A stretch of DNA of 64,000 bases from AWTP1-13 sp963840445 (GCA_963840445.1 CAWIZC010000032.1:434001-498000); one strand, 5' to 3'. Counted from the first letter of the stretch, positions 8,968-18,434 are shown. Numbers and translations are program-made. Notes: generated from the sequence alone by a model not told the origin.

Positions 8968-9009
8968 CGGGCCACCCTCCGGCGTTCCGGACGGGCCCGT
9001 TTTCCTTTT
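8968..9009 (+). terminator. Rho-independent terminator between SDR and rplY
   Basis: CGGGCC (8968-8973) pairs with GGCCCG (8994-8999), with a second inner CCGG/CCGG pairing, followed by TTTTCCTTTT. It sits just upstream of the rplY Shine-Dalgarno, so it could end the SDR message or act as a leader attenuator for rplY. Its presence inside an open frame supports the view that the SDR stop codon was lost. Confidence 0.6.
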
Positions 9010-9023
9010 GGAGATCGAGTGCC

Positions 9024-9783
9024 ATGGCCCAACAGGTCAGCGAGATCAAAGCTTCCGCGCGCCCGCGCGCCGGTACGGGCGGTGCCCGCGCGGTCCGCCG
9101 CGAAGGCCGCGTGCCCGCCGTCATCTACGGCGACACCAGCGAGCCCCAGCACGTCGCGGTCGAGTTCGCCGAGCTCACCAAGCTGATCGGGCGCGGCAAG
9201 TTCCTGTCCACCGTGTTCGACCTCAACATCGACGGCAAGAAGAGCCGGGTGATCCCGCGCGAGGTGCAGGTCGACCCGGTCAAGGACCTGCCGGTGCACG
9301 TCGACTTCCAGCGCGTCGGCGCCAGCGGCAAGATCCGCGTCAACGTGCCGGTCAAGTTCACCAATGACGCTCTCTCGCCCGGCCTGAAGCGCGGCGGCGT
9401 GCTCAACATCGTGCGCCACGAGGTGGAGGTGATCTGCCCGGCCGACGCCATTCCCGCGCAGTTCGAGTTCAGCCTCGAGGGCCTGGAGATCGGCCGCTCG
9501 ATCCACATCTCGGCGGTCAAGATGCCGGAAGGCGTGCGGCCGACCATCACCAACCGCGACTTCACGGTGGCGACCATTGCCGGCCATCGCGTCGAGGAGG
9601 AGGCCAAGCCGGCCGAGGTTGCGGCCGTCGAGGGCGCTACCCCGGCTGCCGGCGAAGGTGCACCTGCTGCCGCAGCGGCCGGCGACGCCAAGGCGGCGCG
9701 CCGGCAAGGAGGGCGCGGCTGCCAAGGCACCCGCTGGCAAGGAAGCCGCCAAGCCGGCGGCCAAACCAGCCGCCAAGAAGTGA
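9024..9783 (+). CDS. rplY: 50S ribosomal protein L25/CTC-type (+1 frameshift in C-terminal tail)
   Basis: 5S rRNA-binding ribosomal protein of the long (CTC) type. The start is ATG 9024 behind GGAG. The L25 domain has ASARPRAGTGGARAVRREGRVPAVIYG and VHVDFQRV; the TL5 C-terminal domain has INVPVKF-like, KRGGVLNIVRHEVEVICPA and SIHISAVKMPEGVRP. The Ala/Lys-rich tail is disrupted: one extra base near 9699 (in GGCGCGCC) moves the expected ending AGKEGAAAKAPAGKEAAK...AAKK into the next frame, with stop at 9781-9783. Uncorrected, translation runs to 9821 with an unrelated Arg/Gln-rich tail. It precedes pth, a common pairing. Confidence 0.92.
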
Positions 9784-9827
9784 GGGCTGCGGGCTCCAGG
9801 CTGCCGACCACCCGCGGGTGACGCACG

Positions 9828-10559
9828 ATGAAGCTCTTCGTAGGCCTCGGCAATCCGGGCGGCGAGTACGCTCGCCAGCGCCACAACGTCGGCTTCATGG
9901 CGGTGGAGCGCATCGCCGAGCAGCATGGGCTCGGGCCCTGGAAGAAGCGTTTCCACGGGCTCGCCTGCGACGGCGTCATCTCGGGGCGCAAGCTGGCGCT
10001 GCTCAAGCCGCAGACCTACATGAACGACAGCGGGCGCAGTGTCGGCGAGGCCATGCGCTATCTCAAGATCGCGCCTGAAGACGTGGTCGTCTTCCACGAC
10101 GAACTCGACCTCGCGCCCAGCAAGATCAAGGTCAAGAGCGGCGGCGGCAATGCCGGCCACAACGGCCTGCGCTCGATCAGCGCGCACATCGGCAACGAGT
10201 ACGAGCGCGTGCGCATCGGCATCGGTCATCCAGGCTCCAAGGAGCTGGTGCACGGCTATGTGCTGCACGATTTCGCCAAGGCTGACGCGGCCTGGCTGCA
10301 GCCGCTGCTCGATGCCATCGCCGCGGCATCCGGCAGGCTGGCGGCGGGCGATGCAGCGCGCTTCCTCACCGACGTGTCGCGTAGCCAGCGTGCCAACGAC
10401 GAGCCGCTGACGCAGTCGGCACCGCGTCCGGCCGAGGCGAAGAAAGAGCCGGCGCATGCCGGTGCCGGCCATCCGGCTGGAGAGCGCCAGGCCAAGCGGG
10501 CGGGCGCGCTTGCCGACAATCTCAAGCGGTGGCTGACCGGCCGCCGAAAAGAGAGCTGA
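9828..10559 (+). CDS. pth: Peptidyl-tRNA hydrolase
   Basis: Releases tRNA from prematurely dropped peptidyl-tRNA. The 243-residue protein has VGLGNPGGEYARQRHNVGFM (catalytic His19), LLKPQTYMNDSG, VFHDELDL (catalytic Asp), KSGGGNAGHNGLRSI and RIGIGHPG. A roughly 50-residue Ala/Lys/Arg-rich C-terminal extension beyond the usual domain is typical of alphaproteobacterial Pth. It lies 44 nt after the reconstructed rplY stop and is followed at once by ychF, so rplY-pth-ychF is probably one operon. Confidence 0.96.
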   Translation: MKLFVGLGNPGGEYARQRHNVGFMAVERIAEQHGLGPWKKRFHGLACDGVISGRKLALLKPQTYMNDSGRSVGEAMRYLKIAPEDVVVFHDELDLAPSKIKVKSGGGNAGHNGLRSISAHIGNEYERVRIGIGHPGSKELVHGYVLHDFAKADAAWLQPLLDAIAAASGRLAAGDAARFLTDVSRSQRANDEPLTQSAPRPAEAKKEPAHAGAGHPAGERQAKRAGALADNLKRWLTGRRKES

Positions 10560-10571
10560 GCTGATCCACCC

Positions 10572-11671
10572 ATGGGCTTCAAATGCGGCATCGTGGGCCT
10601 GCCGAACGTCGGCAAGTCCACCCTCTTCAACGCGCTGACGCAGACGGCGGCGGCGGAGGCCGCCAACTATCCGTTCTGCACCATCGAGCCGAACGTCGGC
10701 GACGTCGGCGTGCCCGATACGCGGCTCGACAAGCTGGCGGTGATCGGCAAGTCGGCAGCCATCATCCCGACCCGGCTGACGTTCGTCGACATCGCCGGCC
10801 TGGTGCGCGGCGCCTCCAAGGGCGAGGGGCTCGGCAACCAGTTCCTGGCCGTGATCCGCGAGGTCGACGCGGTCGCCTACGTGCTGCGCTGCTTCGAGAA
10901 CGACGACATCACGCACGTCGAGGGCCGCATCGATCCGATCGCGGATGCCGAGACGGTCGAGACCGAGCTGATGCTGGCCGACCTCGACAGCCTGGAGCGC
11001 CGTCGCGATCCGCTCGAGAAGAAGGCCAAGGGCGGTGACAAGGAGGCCAAGACGCAGCTCGTCCTGATCGACAAGGCGCTGGAGCTGGTGCGGGCCGGCA
11101 AGCCGGCGCGGCTGGCCAAGCTCAGCGCCGAGGAACAGCCGGGCTATCGGGCGCTGCAGCTGCTGACCGCCAAGCCGGTGCTGTACGTCTGCAACGTCGA
11201 CGAGGCCTCGGCGGCAGCGGGCAATGCCTTCTCCAAGACGGTGGAAGAGCGCGCCAAGGCCGAAGGTGCCGGCTGCGTCGTCATCTCGGCCAAGATCGAG
11301 GCGGAGTTCGCGGGCCTCGCGCCCGAGGAGCGCGGCGAGTTCCTGCAAGAGATGGGCCTCGAGGAAGCCAGGCCTCAACCGGCTGATCCGCGAGGGCTAT
11401 CGGCTGCTCGGGCTGATCACCTATTTCACGGTCGGGCCCCAAGGAGGCGCGCGCCTGGACGGTGGTGCGCGGCACCAAGGCGCCGCAGGCGGCCGGCGTG
11501 ATCCATACCGACTTCGAGAAGGGCTTCATCCGCGCCGAGACGATCGCCTACGACGATTTCGTGACGCTGAACGGCGAGGTCGGCGCCAAGGAAGCCGGCA
11601 AGATGCGGCTGGAAGGCAAGGAGTACGTCGTCAAGGACGGCGACGTCATGCACTTCCGGTTCGCGAACTAG
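10572..11671 (+). CDS. ychF: Redox-regulated ATPase YchF/OLA1 (two +1 frameshifts)
   Basis: Obg-like P-loop ATPase that associates with ribosomes. The N-terminus GIVGLPNVGKSTLFNALTQ is the P-loop; DIAGLVRGASKGEGLGNQFL is switch II, and LYVCNVDE gives the NxxE-type base motif. Reading continues in three successive frames: an extra A near 11370 (in GCCAGGCCTC) interrupts EEAGLNRLIREGYRLLGLITYFTVGP, and an extra C near 11440 (in GGGCCCC) interrupts GPKEARAWTVVRGTKAPQAAGVIHTDFEKGF. The TGS-domain ending VVKDGDVMHFRFAN is intact. Both changes are single insertions; the corrected protein has the normal length of about 365. Confidence 0.93.
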
Positions 11672-11862
11672 TGTCCTCGTTCGCGATCTCCTGGCTAGGG
11701 CCCGTCCTGATTGCGGCGCTCATCTCCTACCTCGCCCGCAACAGGAGCTGGCTGATCCACTTCCTGACCTGGGTGTTCGGGCTGCCGCTGCTGCTGGTGT
11801 TCGTGCCCATGCTGGTCGCCATCGTCGCCTTGCACGTGTTTGGCGTCGACCTGTTCGACTGA
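11671..11862 (+). CDS. Small hypothetical membrane protein
   Basis: A 63-residue frame starting at GTG 11671, which overlaps the ychF stop (TAGTG). It encodes two hydrophobic segments, SWLGPVLIAALISYLA and FGLPLLLVFVPMLVAIVAL, joined by a short basic loop (RNRSWLIH). I do not recognise a family. The tight overlap suggests translation coupled to ychF, but the start codon is weak and the frame could be chance. Confidence 0.45.
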   Translation: MSSFAISWLGPVLIAALISYLARNRSWLIHFLTWVFGLPLLLVFVPMLVAIVALHVFGVDLFD

Positions 11863-11905
11863 ACAGCTGCGGCCCGGCGCTCGCCCCGAGCCGCAGCACT
11901 CGATA

Positions 11906-12148
11906 TCACTGAGCGGCGTTAACGTTGAAGTACTTGGCAAGGCCGCTCAGGACAGTGGCGGCATCATGGTTGGCGGTGCCTTCGAGCCTGGCCGACCGCT
12001 CGGACCAGTCCCGGATGGTCTCCCGGGCCTCCTCCACGGTCATGATGCCCTTGCGGACCATGATGTCGAAGAGACCGACAGCCAGGGTGTAACCGGCGGT
12101 GCCCACGGCTTCGGGAAGAGATCCTTGCAATTCGCCCATTTCCGACAT
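11906..12148 (-). CDS. Hypothetical protein, 80 aa
   Basis: Starts at ATG 12148 with GAGAGG seven bases upstream and reads MSEMGELQGSLPEAVG, then a weakly hydrophobic helix (YTLAVGLFDIMVRKG) and TVEEARETIRDWSERSAR. It is soluble, acidic and probably all-helical. I recognise no domain. The good ribosome binding site and clean codon use make it a plausible real gene, convergent with the ychF unit. Confidence 0.6.
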   Translation of the reverse strand: MSEMGELQGSLPEAVGTAGYTLAVGLFDIMVRKGIMTVEEARETIRDWSERSARLEGTANHDAATVLSGLAKYFNVNAAQ

Positions 12149-12382
12149 GATCGATCCTCTCTGGAAGACTGGGGGGCGAGCAGAAAGCACCCAAATCCGC
12201 CTTTCCTTGGGCCGGGGTGGCTTGGCCGGCGCCCGCGACGATCCGGCACCTCCCACCCTTGCAAAAAAAGCCGAGCCTAGGCTCAGGTGGGGACAGCGAG
12301 ATATCATTCTTAAATGACGCTGGCCCTAGGATAGGAAAGCGTGACTGCCGCGGGCTGACATCACGCTTGGGGACGAAAAGGG

Positions 12383-12766
12383 GTGCAAAGCCCAGTGCAA
12401 CAACAACTGCCCGCCGGGCTGCGCGTGCTGCTGGCGGAAGACGAACCTCTGATTGCAATGGACGGCGAGGCTGCGCTGCAGGCCATGGGCGTGCAGCAAG
12501 TCGTGCTGGTGCGCAGCGTGAGCGAAGGGCTGAGCGCGATCGACGGTTCGCCGTTGGATGCCGCCTTCCTCGACCTGCGGCTGGGTGCGGACACCAGTGT
12601 GCCGCTGGCCGAACGGCTTGCTGCTGCCGGCGTGCCGTTCGCGTTCCTGACGGGATACCAGGGGGATGCGATCCCGGCGACCTTCAAGGGTCGCCCGGTC
12701 GTCGCCAAGCCTTTCAGGTCCGAGCTGCTGCTGCAAACCCTGCTGGCGATGACCTGCAAACCCTGA
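12383..12766 (+). CDS. Single-domain response regulator (CheY-like receiver)
   Basis: A 127-residue lone receiver domain: acidic pair Glu19-Asp20 (LLAED), phosphoacceptor Asp64 (AFLDLRL), switch Thr90 (AFLTGYQ) and Lys109 (VVAKPF). No output domain follows, so it signals by protein contact or passes phosphate on. No histidine kinase is encoded nearby, so the partner is unknown. It resembles the receivers that partner HWE/HisKA_2 kinases in alphaproteobacteria, which is inference. Confidence 0.82.
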   Translation: MQSPVQQQLPAGLRVLLAEDEPLIAMDGEAALQAMGVQQVVLVRSVSEGLSAIDGSPLDAAFLDLRLGADTSVPLAERLAAAGVPFAFLTGYQGDAIPATFKGRPVVAKPFRSELLLQTLLAMTCKP

Positions 12767-12852
12767 CGCCTGCTGCTCCCCGAGCGCTCCGCTGACAGCG
12801 GCCGGGCAAGCCTGTAAGACGGGCTGTCGATGACAGTCGCGGAGAGGTCAGG

Positions 12853-13890
12853 GTGCAGGACGATAAGGCGGGCGGGGGCATCCTCTACCACGAGGACATC
12901 GAGGTCGGCACGCCGCTGATGCTGGGCGGCACGACGGTGACGAAGGACGCCATCATCGCCTTCGCGCAGGCCTACGATCCGCAGCCGATCCATCTCGACG
13001 AGGAGGCGGCCAAGCATTCGCTCGTCGGCGGCTTGTGCGCGTCGGGCTATCACACCTGCGCATTGATGATGCGCATGGTGGTGGACGGTTTCCTCGGTCG
13101 CGCCGCATCACAGGGCTCGCCCGGCGTGGACGAGGTGCGCTGGCTCAAGCCGGTGCGGCCGGGCGAGGCGGTGCGCACGCGCTTCACACCTCTGGAGAAG
13201 CGCGTGCTGGGCTCGCGGCCCGATGTCGGCATCACCAAGGTGCTGGTCGAGTTGATCGACAGTGGTGACGCGGTCCTGTGCAACTGGCTCACCAACCAGC
13301 TGACGCGGCTGCGCACACCGGGCCCGGCGCCCGCGAAGACTGCATCCGCGAAGAGCGCGAAAAGCCCGCTCGTCGGCCTGTGGGACGATGCCGCCGCCAA
13401 GGTACAGCCCTACGCGGACCTTCCCTTCGAGGATCGCCAGATCGGCGAGACGACCGACGTCGGCCGCCACACCTTCAGCAGGGACGAGATCGTCGGGTTT
13501 GCGCGTCAGTTCGACCCGCAGCCGTTCCATCTCGACGAACAAGCCGCCAAGCGCTCGCTGTTCGGTGGGCTGTGCGCATCAGGCTGGCAGACGGCAGCCT
13601 TCTTGATCCGCGGCGCGGTCACGACGCGACAGAAGGCCAGCGAGGCGGCGCACGCAAAAGGCACGGCGCTGGCAAGCTACGGGCCGTCACCTGGCTTCCG
13701 CAATATCCGCTGGCTGAAGCCGGTGTTCGTCGGCGACACCATCGAGTACCGCACGCGCGTCAGCGACAAGGTCGACCTGAAGTCGCGCCCGGAGCGCGGC
13801 CTTCTGGTGAACGAGGGGCAGGGCCGCAATCAGCACGGCGAGGTCGTGTTCGCCATCACCACGCAGATGCTGGTGGAGCGGCGCCGATAA
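12853..13890 (+). CDS. MaoC-like hydratase with duplicated hotdog domain
   Basis: Starts at GTG 12853 behind GGAGAGG; 345 residues. The two halves are clear internal copies: each has an AFAQAYDPQPIHLDE / GFARQFDPQPFHLDE segment, then AAKHSLVGGLCASGYHT / AAKRSLFGGLCASGWQT, and VRWLKPVRPGE / IRWLKPVFVGD. The Asp and His of the first motif are the hydratase residues of the MaoC fold and are kept in both copies, so both sites may be active within one chain. Likely an enoyl-CoA hydratase or dehydratase; the substrate is not shown by context. Confidence 0.85.
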   Translation: MQDDKAGGGILYHEDIEVGTPLMLGGTTVTKDAIIAFAQAYDPQPIHLDEEAAKHSLVGGLCASGYHTCALMMRMVVDGFLGRAASQGSPGVDEVRWLKPVRPGEAVRTRFTPLEKRVLGSRPDVGITKVLVELIDSGDAVLCNWLTNQLTRLRTPGPAPAKTASAKSAKSPLVGLWDDAAAKVQPYADLPFEDRQIGETTDVGRHTFSRDEIVGFARQFDPQPFHLDEQAAKRSLFGGLCASGWQTAAFLIRGAVTTRQKASEAAHAKGTALASYGPSPGFRNIRWLKPVFVGDTIEYRTRVSDKVDLKSRPERGLLVNEGQGRNQHGEVVFAITTQMLVERRR

Positions 13891-14340
13891 GGCGCGGGCT
13901 TCGTTCACCATGCGCGCGAACTGTGCGCTCGCGCCAATCCCCGCGCGCTTGGCCCATGCGACCATGCTCGCACCTCGGCTCAACGAGGGGCGCTATCGCG
14001 AGGCGTCTCGATGGTGCGGGCCGGGGTCGTATCCGGGTAGCCCTGCCAAGGGCACTCCGCTGCATGTGGCCAGTTGGGTCACTCGCTGGAGCCGCGCAGC
14101 AGAAACCGGATACGACACGGAGCGTCCGTGCCAGCATGGACTGCCCGATTGCAACAGAGCCAGGCATCGGACGCCCCGCTCCCTCGTTGTTAAAAGCTGA
14201 CACTCGCGGCGCGCGATGGTCAGGAAGAAACGGCGCGTGTGCTGGTTGAGGGGCCGGCCGGAACTGCGGCCGCGCCCGCAGACGCGCGCAGAGCGCCCTG
14301 CGGGCGCTGAAGGAGACTTCATGCGCCCGCGCAGTAGCGC
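13891..14340. other. 450-bp intergenic region without a supported gene
   Basis: Between the MaoC gene and the 3' end of the aldolase gene. I find no convincing reading frame, tRNA or repeat. It contains short hairpins, including AGCGCCC-TGC-GGGCGCT at 14292-14308, about 33 nt past the aldolase stop on the minus strand, which could be its terminator although no U-run follows. Confidence 0.5.
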
Positions 14341-15133
14341 TCAATCCTGGTAGCCGGGGCTTTCCTCGTCGAGCTTGCGCAGCAGGGCTGGCCATTCGCG
14401 CTTGCCGATCGGGCGATAGCCCTTCTCCGAGTTGTTGAAGCGGTTGCGCTCGATGGTGACGCGCTGCACCTCATCGGGGATCGGCGAAAGGGCGGCGCCG
14501 GTGTGCTGGAAGGCGACCTGCATGCGGCAGGCGCGCTCGGCGCGGTACATCCACATCCAGGCCTCGCCGACCGTGCGGCCGACGGTGAGCAGGCCGTGGT
14601 TGCGCAGGATCAGCACGTTGTTTTGGGCAAGGTCGCGCGCGATCGAACTCGCGCTCGGACAGGTCGGTGGCGATGCCCTCGTAGGCGTGATAGCCGGTCT
14701 GGGCGATGACGGCGAGCGCATGCTGGGTGATGGGAAGCAGCCCGTCCTTCTGCGTCGCCACGCTGGTGCCGGCCTGGGTGTGGGTGTGGATGCAGCAGGC
14801 GGCCTCGGGCCGCGCCATGTGCACCGCGCTGTGGATGGTGAAGCCGGCCGGGTTGATCTCGTATTCGGTGTCGCTCAGGATGTTGCCGTCGACGTCCACC
14901 TTGACGAGGTTGGAGGCGGTGATCTCCTCAAACAGCAGCCCGAACGGGTTGATGAGAAAGTGATGCTCGGGCCCTGGCACGCGCGCGGAGAGGTGCGTCG
15001 CCAGCAGGTCCGACCAGCCGAACAGATGCACTAGCCGGAAGGCGGCGGCCAGATCGACGCGGCGCTCCCATTCCTCGGGGGATATGTTGGGTTTGGAGGA
15101 GGCCGTCACTTTCTTGGGTGCTGCCGTTGCCAT
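14341..15133 (-). CDS. Class II aldolase/adducin-family protein (+1 frameshift)
   Basis: Starts at ATG 15133 (AAGGA nine bases upstream). The first frame gives AAAFRLVHLFGWSDLLATHLSARVPG, HHFLINPFG and ACCIHTHTQAG (zinc-binding His-x-His). After SEREF the frame breaks: one extra base near 14646 shifts it, and the rest continues as SIARDLAQNNVLILRNHGLLTVGRTVGEAW (third zinc His in RNHG), ending GYQD at 14341. The corrected length of about 260 aa is normal for the family. These enzymes cleave or epimerise phosphorylated or organic-acid sugars; substrate unknown. Confidence 0.85.
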
Positions 15134-15182
15134 GCCGGTAGGTCCTTGTCTTGTGCGCCACCACCTGACCTTGTGATACGCG

Positions 15183-15272
15183 GTCATCCCGGTGCTTGTC
15201 ACCGGGATCCAACCATCCACGCATGCCGGAGCAAGCGGTTGGATAGATCCCGGCAACAAGTGCCGGGATGAC
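15183..15272. repeat. Family A palindromic repeat, copy 1
   Basis: Ends GTCATCCCGG and CCGGGATGAC are inverted, with inner CCGGGATC / GATCCCGG pairing. It begins 50 nt upstream of the aldolase start and ends 1 nt from the stop codon of the ligase gene (15274-15276). Related copies are at 22518, 38342, 40006 and 45823. Confidence 0.85.
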
Positions 15273-15273
15273 A

Positions 15274-17005
15274 CTACCCCTCGATCATGGCAACCAGGGT
15301 GTCGAGGCGATCGGCCTCGTCGGCGGGCTTGTCCCAGCGGATGCGGTGGATGCGGGGAAAGCGCATGGCGACGCCCGATTTGTGGCGGGTCGATTTCTGC
15401 ACGGCGTCGAAGGCCACCTCGAACACCAGGCCGGGCTCGACCGCGCGCACCGGACCGAAGCTTTCGGTGGTGTGGTTCCTGACCCAGCGGTCGATCTCCA
15501 GCAGCTCCTCGTCGGTGAAGCCGAAGTAGGCCTTGCCGACCGGGACCAGCTCGCGTGTGGCGTTGTCGCCGTCACGCCAAGTGCCGAAGGTGTAGTCGGA
15601 ATAGTAGGACGAGCGCTTGCCGGAGCCGCGCTGGGCGTACATCAGCACGCAGTCGAGCGTGAGCGGGGCGCGCTTCCACTTGAACCACAGGCCCTTGGGG
15701 CGGCCGGCGACGTAGGGGCTGTCGCGACGCTTGAGCATGATGCCCTCGATGCCGGTGTCGCGCGTGGCGGCCCAGAGCTTCTCCAATTCGTGCTTGCTCG
15801 GTGACCGCAATCAGCGGCGACAGGTCGGTGCGAGGCGGGCGCACCTTGGCGTGCCAGGCTTCCAGCCGTGCGCGGCGCTCGATGAAGGGCAGTGCGCGCA
15901 GATCCTCGCCGGCGATGGCCAACGCGTCGTAGAGGCGGATGTGGGCCGGGAACTGCTCGAGCTGCTTCTTGCTGACCGTCTTGCGGTTGAGGCGCTGCTG
16001 CAGGTCGTTGAACGGCGCGACGTTGAAGGGTGGCGGCTCGCCCTGGCGCAGCACCAGCAGCTCGCCGTCGAGAACGGCATCGAAATTGAAGCCCGCGACC
16101 ACGTCGGGGAAGGCCTGGCTGACGGCATCGCCGGTGCGCGAATAGAGCTGTGCTTCGCGGTTGCCGGCCACGATCTGCACGCGGATGCCATCCCACTTCC
16201 ATTCGGCCGAGAACTCGGCAAAGTCGAGCGCGGCCCAGTCCTGATCCTCCAGCGGATGCGACAGCATGAGCGGCCGGAACACGGGGGCGCTCGATATGTC
16301 GGGCTTGGGCGCGCGCCCGTCCAGCCAGGCAAACAGCGGCTCGTAGGGAGGGCTCAACGCATGCCAGACCTGCTCGACGTCGTCCACCGCGAATCCCGCC
16401 ATCTCGGCCACCGCGGTCTTGGCAAGGCGGGCTGACACGCCGACACGCGGCGCTCCGGTCAACAGTTTGAGCAGCGCCCAGCGGCCGGTGGCGTCGAGGC
16501 AATCGAGCCAGGTCTCCAGCCGCGGCCCCAGCGCGTTGCGATCGATCAGGGCGAGTTCGGCGACGATGTCCGAGAGGCGGGGGGATGCTCCGTCCGCGCC
16601 CTCGACGCGTTCCCTCTCTCCGCTTGCGGGGAGGGGGCTAGGGTAAGGGGCAGCTCCAAGCGCCAAAGTTGAAGCTAGTTCCTGCCCCTCACCCCGACCC
16701 TCTCCCCGTGCAGACGGGGAGAGGGAGAAGGTCGAGCTATCCCACGCCAGCGCGATGGTCTCGGCCGTATCGCCGACATAGTCGCGGGACAGGCGGAACA
16801 GCTCGGGATCCATGCGCCGTGCCATCATGTCGGTGAGTGTGCGACGCAGCGGGAAGGAGAACGGCAGGCCGTCGGTCAAGGCGCATAAGGCCCAGCCGCG
16901 GTCGGGATCGGGGGCGGTGCGGAAATAGTCCGCCATCAGCCGCAGCTTGGCGTTGCGCGCCGGCGTGTAGGACAGGCGATCGAGGAGCTCGGCGAAGGCT
17001 TTCAT
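15274..17005 (-). CDS. ATP-dependent DNA ligase (repeat insertion and +1 frameshift)
   Basis: Seals nicks in DNA, probably in repair with the neighbouring exonuclease. Start ATG 17005 follows GGAGGAGA. The N-terminal domain has YTPARNAKLRLMADYFR and DYVGDTAETIALAW; the adenylation domain has the nucleophile Lys in EWKWDGIRVQ, DGELLV and EGIMLKRRDSPYVAGR, with WFKWKR motif V. Residues about 94-131 are encoded by a palindromic repeat inserted in frame, in a loop that is normally a variable linker. One extra base near 15797 breaks the frame between LSPLIAVTE and KHELEKLWAATRDTGIEG. The OB-fold end follows to 15274. Confidence 0.88.
16612..16725. repeat. Family D palindromic repeat inside the ligase gene
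   Basis: Arms CCCTCTCTCCGC...GCGGGGAGGG and ACCCTCTCCCCG...CGGGGAGAGGG enclose about 50 bases. By the visible arms it is 114 bp long, a multiple of three, and reads through without a stop, giving SLSPSARGEG and SPLPASGER. This CCCTCTCCCCG type of repeat is normally intergenic in related bacteria. Confidence 0.85.
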
Positions 17006-17014
17006 GGCATGTCT

Positions 17015-17270
17015 CCTCCCCCTTGAGGGGGGAGGTTGGACAGCCACGAACTTAGGCCGCCAATTGCATCCCGCACCGCACACCCGACAGGCGGGCTAAG
17101 TACGATGGCGTTCCTGGTGGGGGTGACGTGGCAGCGCGCGACAACAACTCCCCCACCCGGCGCGCCACGATCACTTAGCCGCTCACGGCTGAACCCGTTG
17201 ACGGGTCGGTGTGTGTGGGCGCGGCTAAGTGATGGCGCGCCGCCCTCCCCCCTCGAGGGGGAGGTGGGGG
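17015..17270. repeat. Family C composite repeat, copy 1
   Basis: A roughly 255-bp element bounded by CCTCCCCCTTGAGGGGGGAGG and CCCTCCCCCCTCGAGGGG (given here in part), with inner inverted pairs ACTTAGCCGC/GCGGCTAAGT and GGCGCGCC copies. It fills the gap between the exonuclease and ligase genes, and its end supplies the GGAGGAGA that serves as ligase Shine-Dalgarno. Confidence 0.8.
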
Positions 17271-17279
17271 TTGGTGTGA

Positions 17280-18302
17280 TCATTCCGCCTCCTCGCCCTC
17301 CCAGCCGACGAGAGCGAGCGCGCGGCCGCGCTTGCCCATCAGCCCGATCTGGTGCACCAGCGCGTCCTCGCGGCCATGCGTGACCCACACTTCCTCTGCG
17401 CCTGTCTCGGCGATAGTGGCTATCAACTCCGGCCAGTCGGAGTGATCGGAGATCACCAGCGGCAGCTCGACGCCGCGCTGGCGGCCGCGGGCGCGCACGC
17501 GCATCCAGCCCGAGGCAAAGGCGGTGACGGGATCGGTGAGGCGGCGCGTCCAGCGATCCTGCAAAGCTGACGGCGGGGCGATGACGATCTCGCCCGGCAA
17601 TTTATCCGGCGCTTCCGACACCAGCCGGATGTCGCCGAGGTCGATGCCGAGGCCGACGTAGAGGTCGCACATGGCCTTCAGCGCGCCGTGCAGCCAGACG
17701 GGCTTGTCGTAGCCGGCGGCGCGCAGCAGCGCGATCAGCCGCTGCGTCTTGCCGAGGCCGTAGGCGCCGATCAGGTGGGTGCGGTCGGCGAAGGTGGTGA
17801 CCGAGTGCAGCAGGCGCCCGATCTCGCGCGCATCGGGCTCGTGGCGGAACACCGGCAGGCCGAAGGTGGCCTCGGTTACGAACAGGTCGCAGGGGACCAG
17901 CTCGAACGGCGCCGTGGTGGGATCCGGCCGGCGCTTGTAGTCACCCGATACGACGGCGCAACGGCCACTGCATTGGATCACCACCTGCGCGCTGCCGAGG
18001 ATGTGGCCGGCCGGAGCCAGGCGCACCTGGGTGCCGCCGAGGCCGAGGGTTTCGCCAAAGCGCAGCGCTTGGAAACTGCCAGCGCAGTTCTCGCCTAGGC
18101 GGGCCTTCATCACGGCGATGGTCTCGGGGGTGGCGAGCACGGCGCCGTGGCCGGGCCGGGCGTGGTCGGAGTGGCCGTGCGTGATGATGGCGCGCTCGAC
18201 AGGGCGCAGCGGGTCGATGTGGAAGCCGCCCGGCTCGCACAGCAGGCCCGATGCGTCGGGCTTCAGCCAGGATTCGAATTTGTCAGTCGGAGCGGTCGGC
18301 AT
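17280..18302 (-). CDS. DNA ligase-associated exonuclease (metallo-beta-lactamase fold)
   Basis: Predicted nuclease paired with ATP-dependent ligases in bacterial repair cassettes. It has the metal motif THGHSDHARPG, a second ligand region APAGHILGSAQV, SGDYKRRPDPT and VTEATFGLPVFRHEP, and the C-terminal beta-CASP-like SDHSDWPELI and VTHGRED. The start at 18302 (MPTAPTDKFESWL) matches the family; an upstream in-frame codon at 18350 is possible. The cassette often also has an Lhr-type helicase, not seen here. It is co-directional with the ligase across repeat C1. Confidence 0.9.
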   Translation of the reverse strand: MPTAPTDKFESWLKPDASGLLCEPGGFHIDPLRPVERAIITHGHSDHARPGHGAVLATPETIAVMKARLGENCAGSFQALRFGETLGLGGTQVRLAPAGHILGSAQVVIQCSGRCAVVSGDYKRRPDPTTAPFELVPCDLFVTEATFGLPVFRHEPDAREIGRLLHSVTTFADRTHLIGAYGLGKTQRLIALLRAAGYDKPVWLHGALKAMCDLYVGLGIDLGDIRLVSEAPDKLPGEIVIAPPSALQDRWTRRLTDPVTAFASGWMRVRARGRQRGVELPLVISDHSDWPELIATIAETGAEEVWVTHGREDALVHQIGLMGKRGRALALVGWEGEEAE

Positions 18303-18434
18303 GCCTGAAATATAGGAACACAGGGCGCGGGACGCAGCCTCCGCGCGCATCGGCCATCAAATTGCCACCGGCGGGGTGGTCCGATAGCCTGGCCGTACAT
18401 TGATAAGCGATTTCCTGAGCAGGAGCGGATCGAG

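Noticed and set aside
7983..11378. A 1131-codon open frame on the minus strand opposite SDR-rplY-pth-ychF
   Set aside because: It is antisense to four well-recognised genes, composed of His/Arg/Asp/Leu-rich text typical of the complement of high-G+C genes, and shows no family motif.
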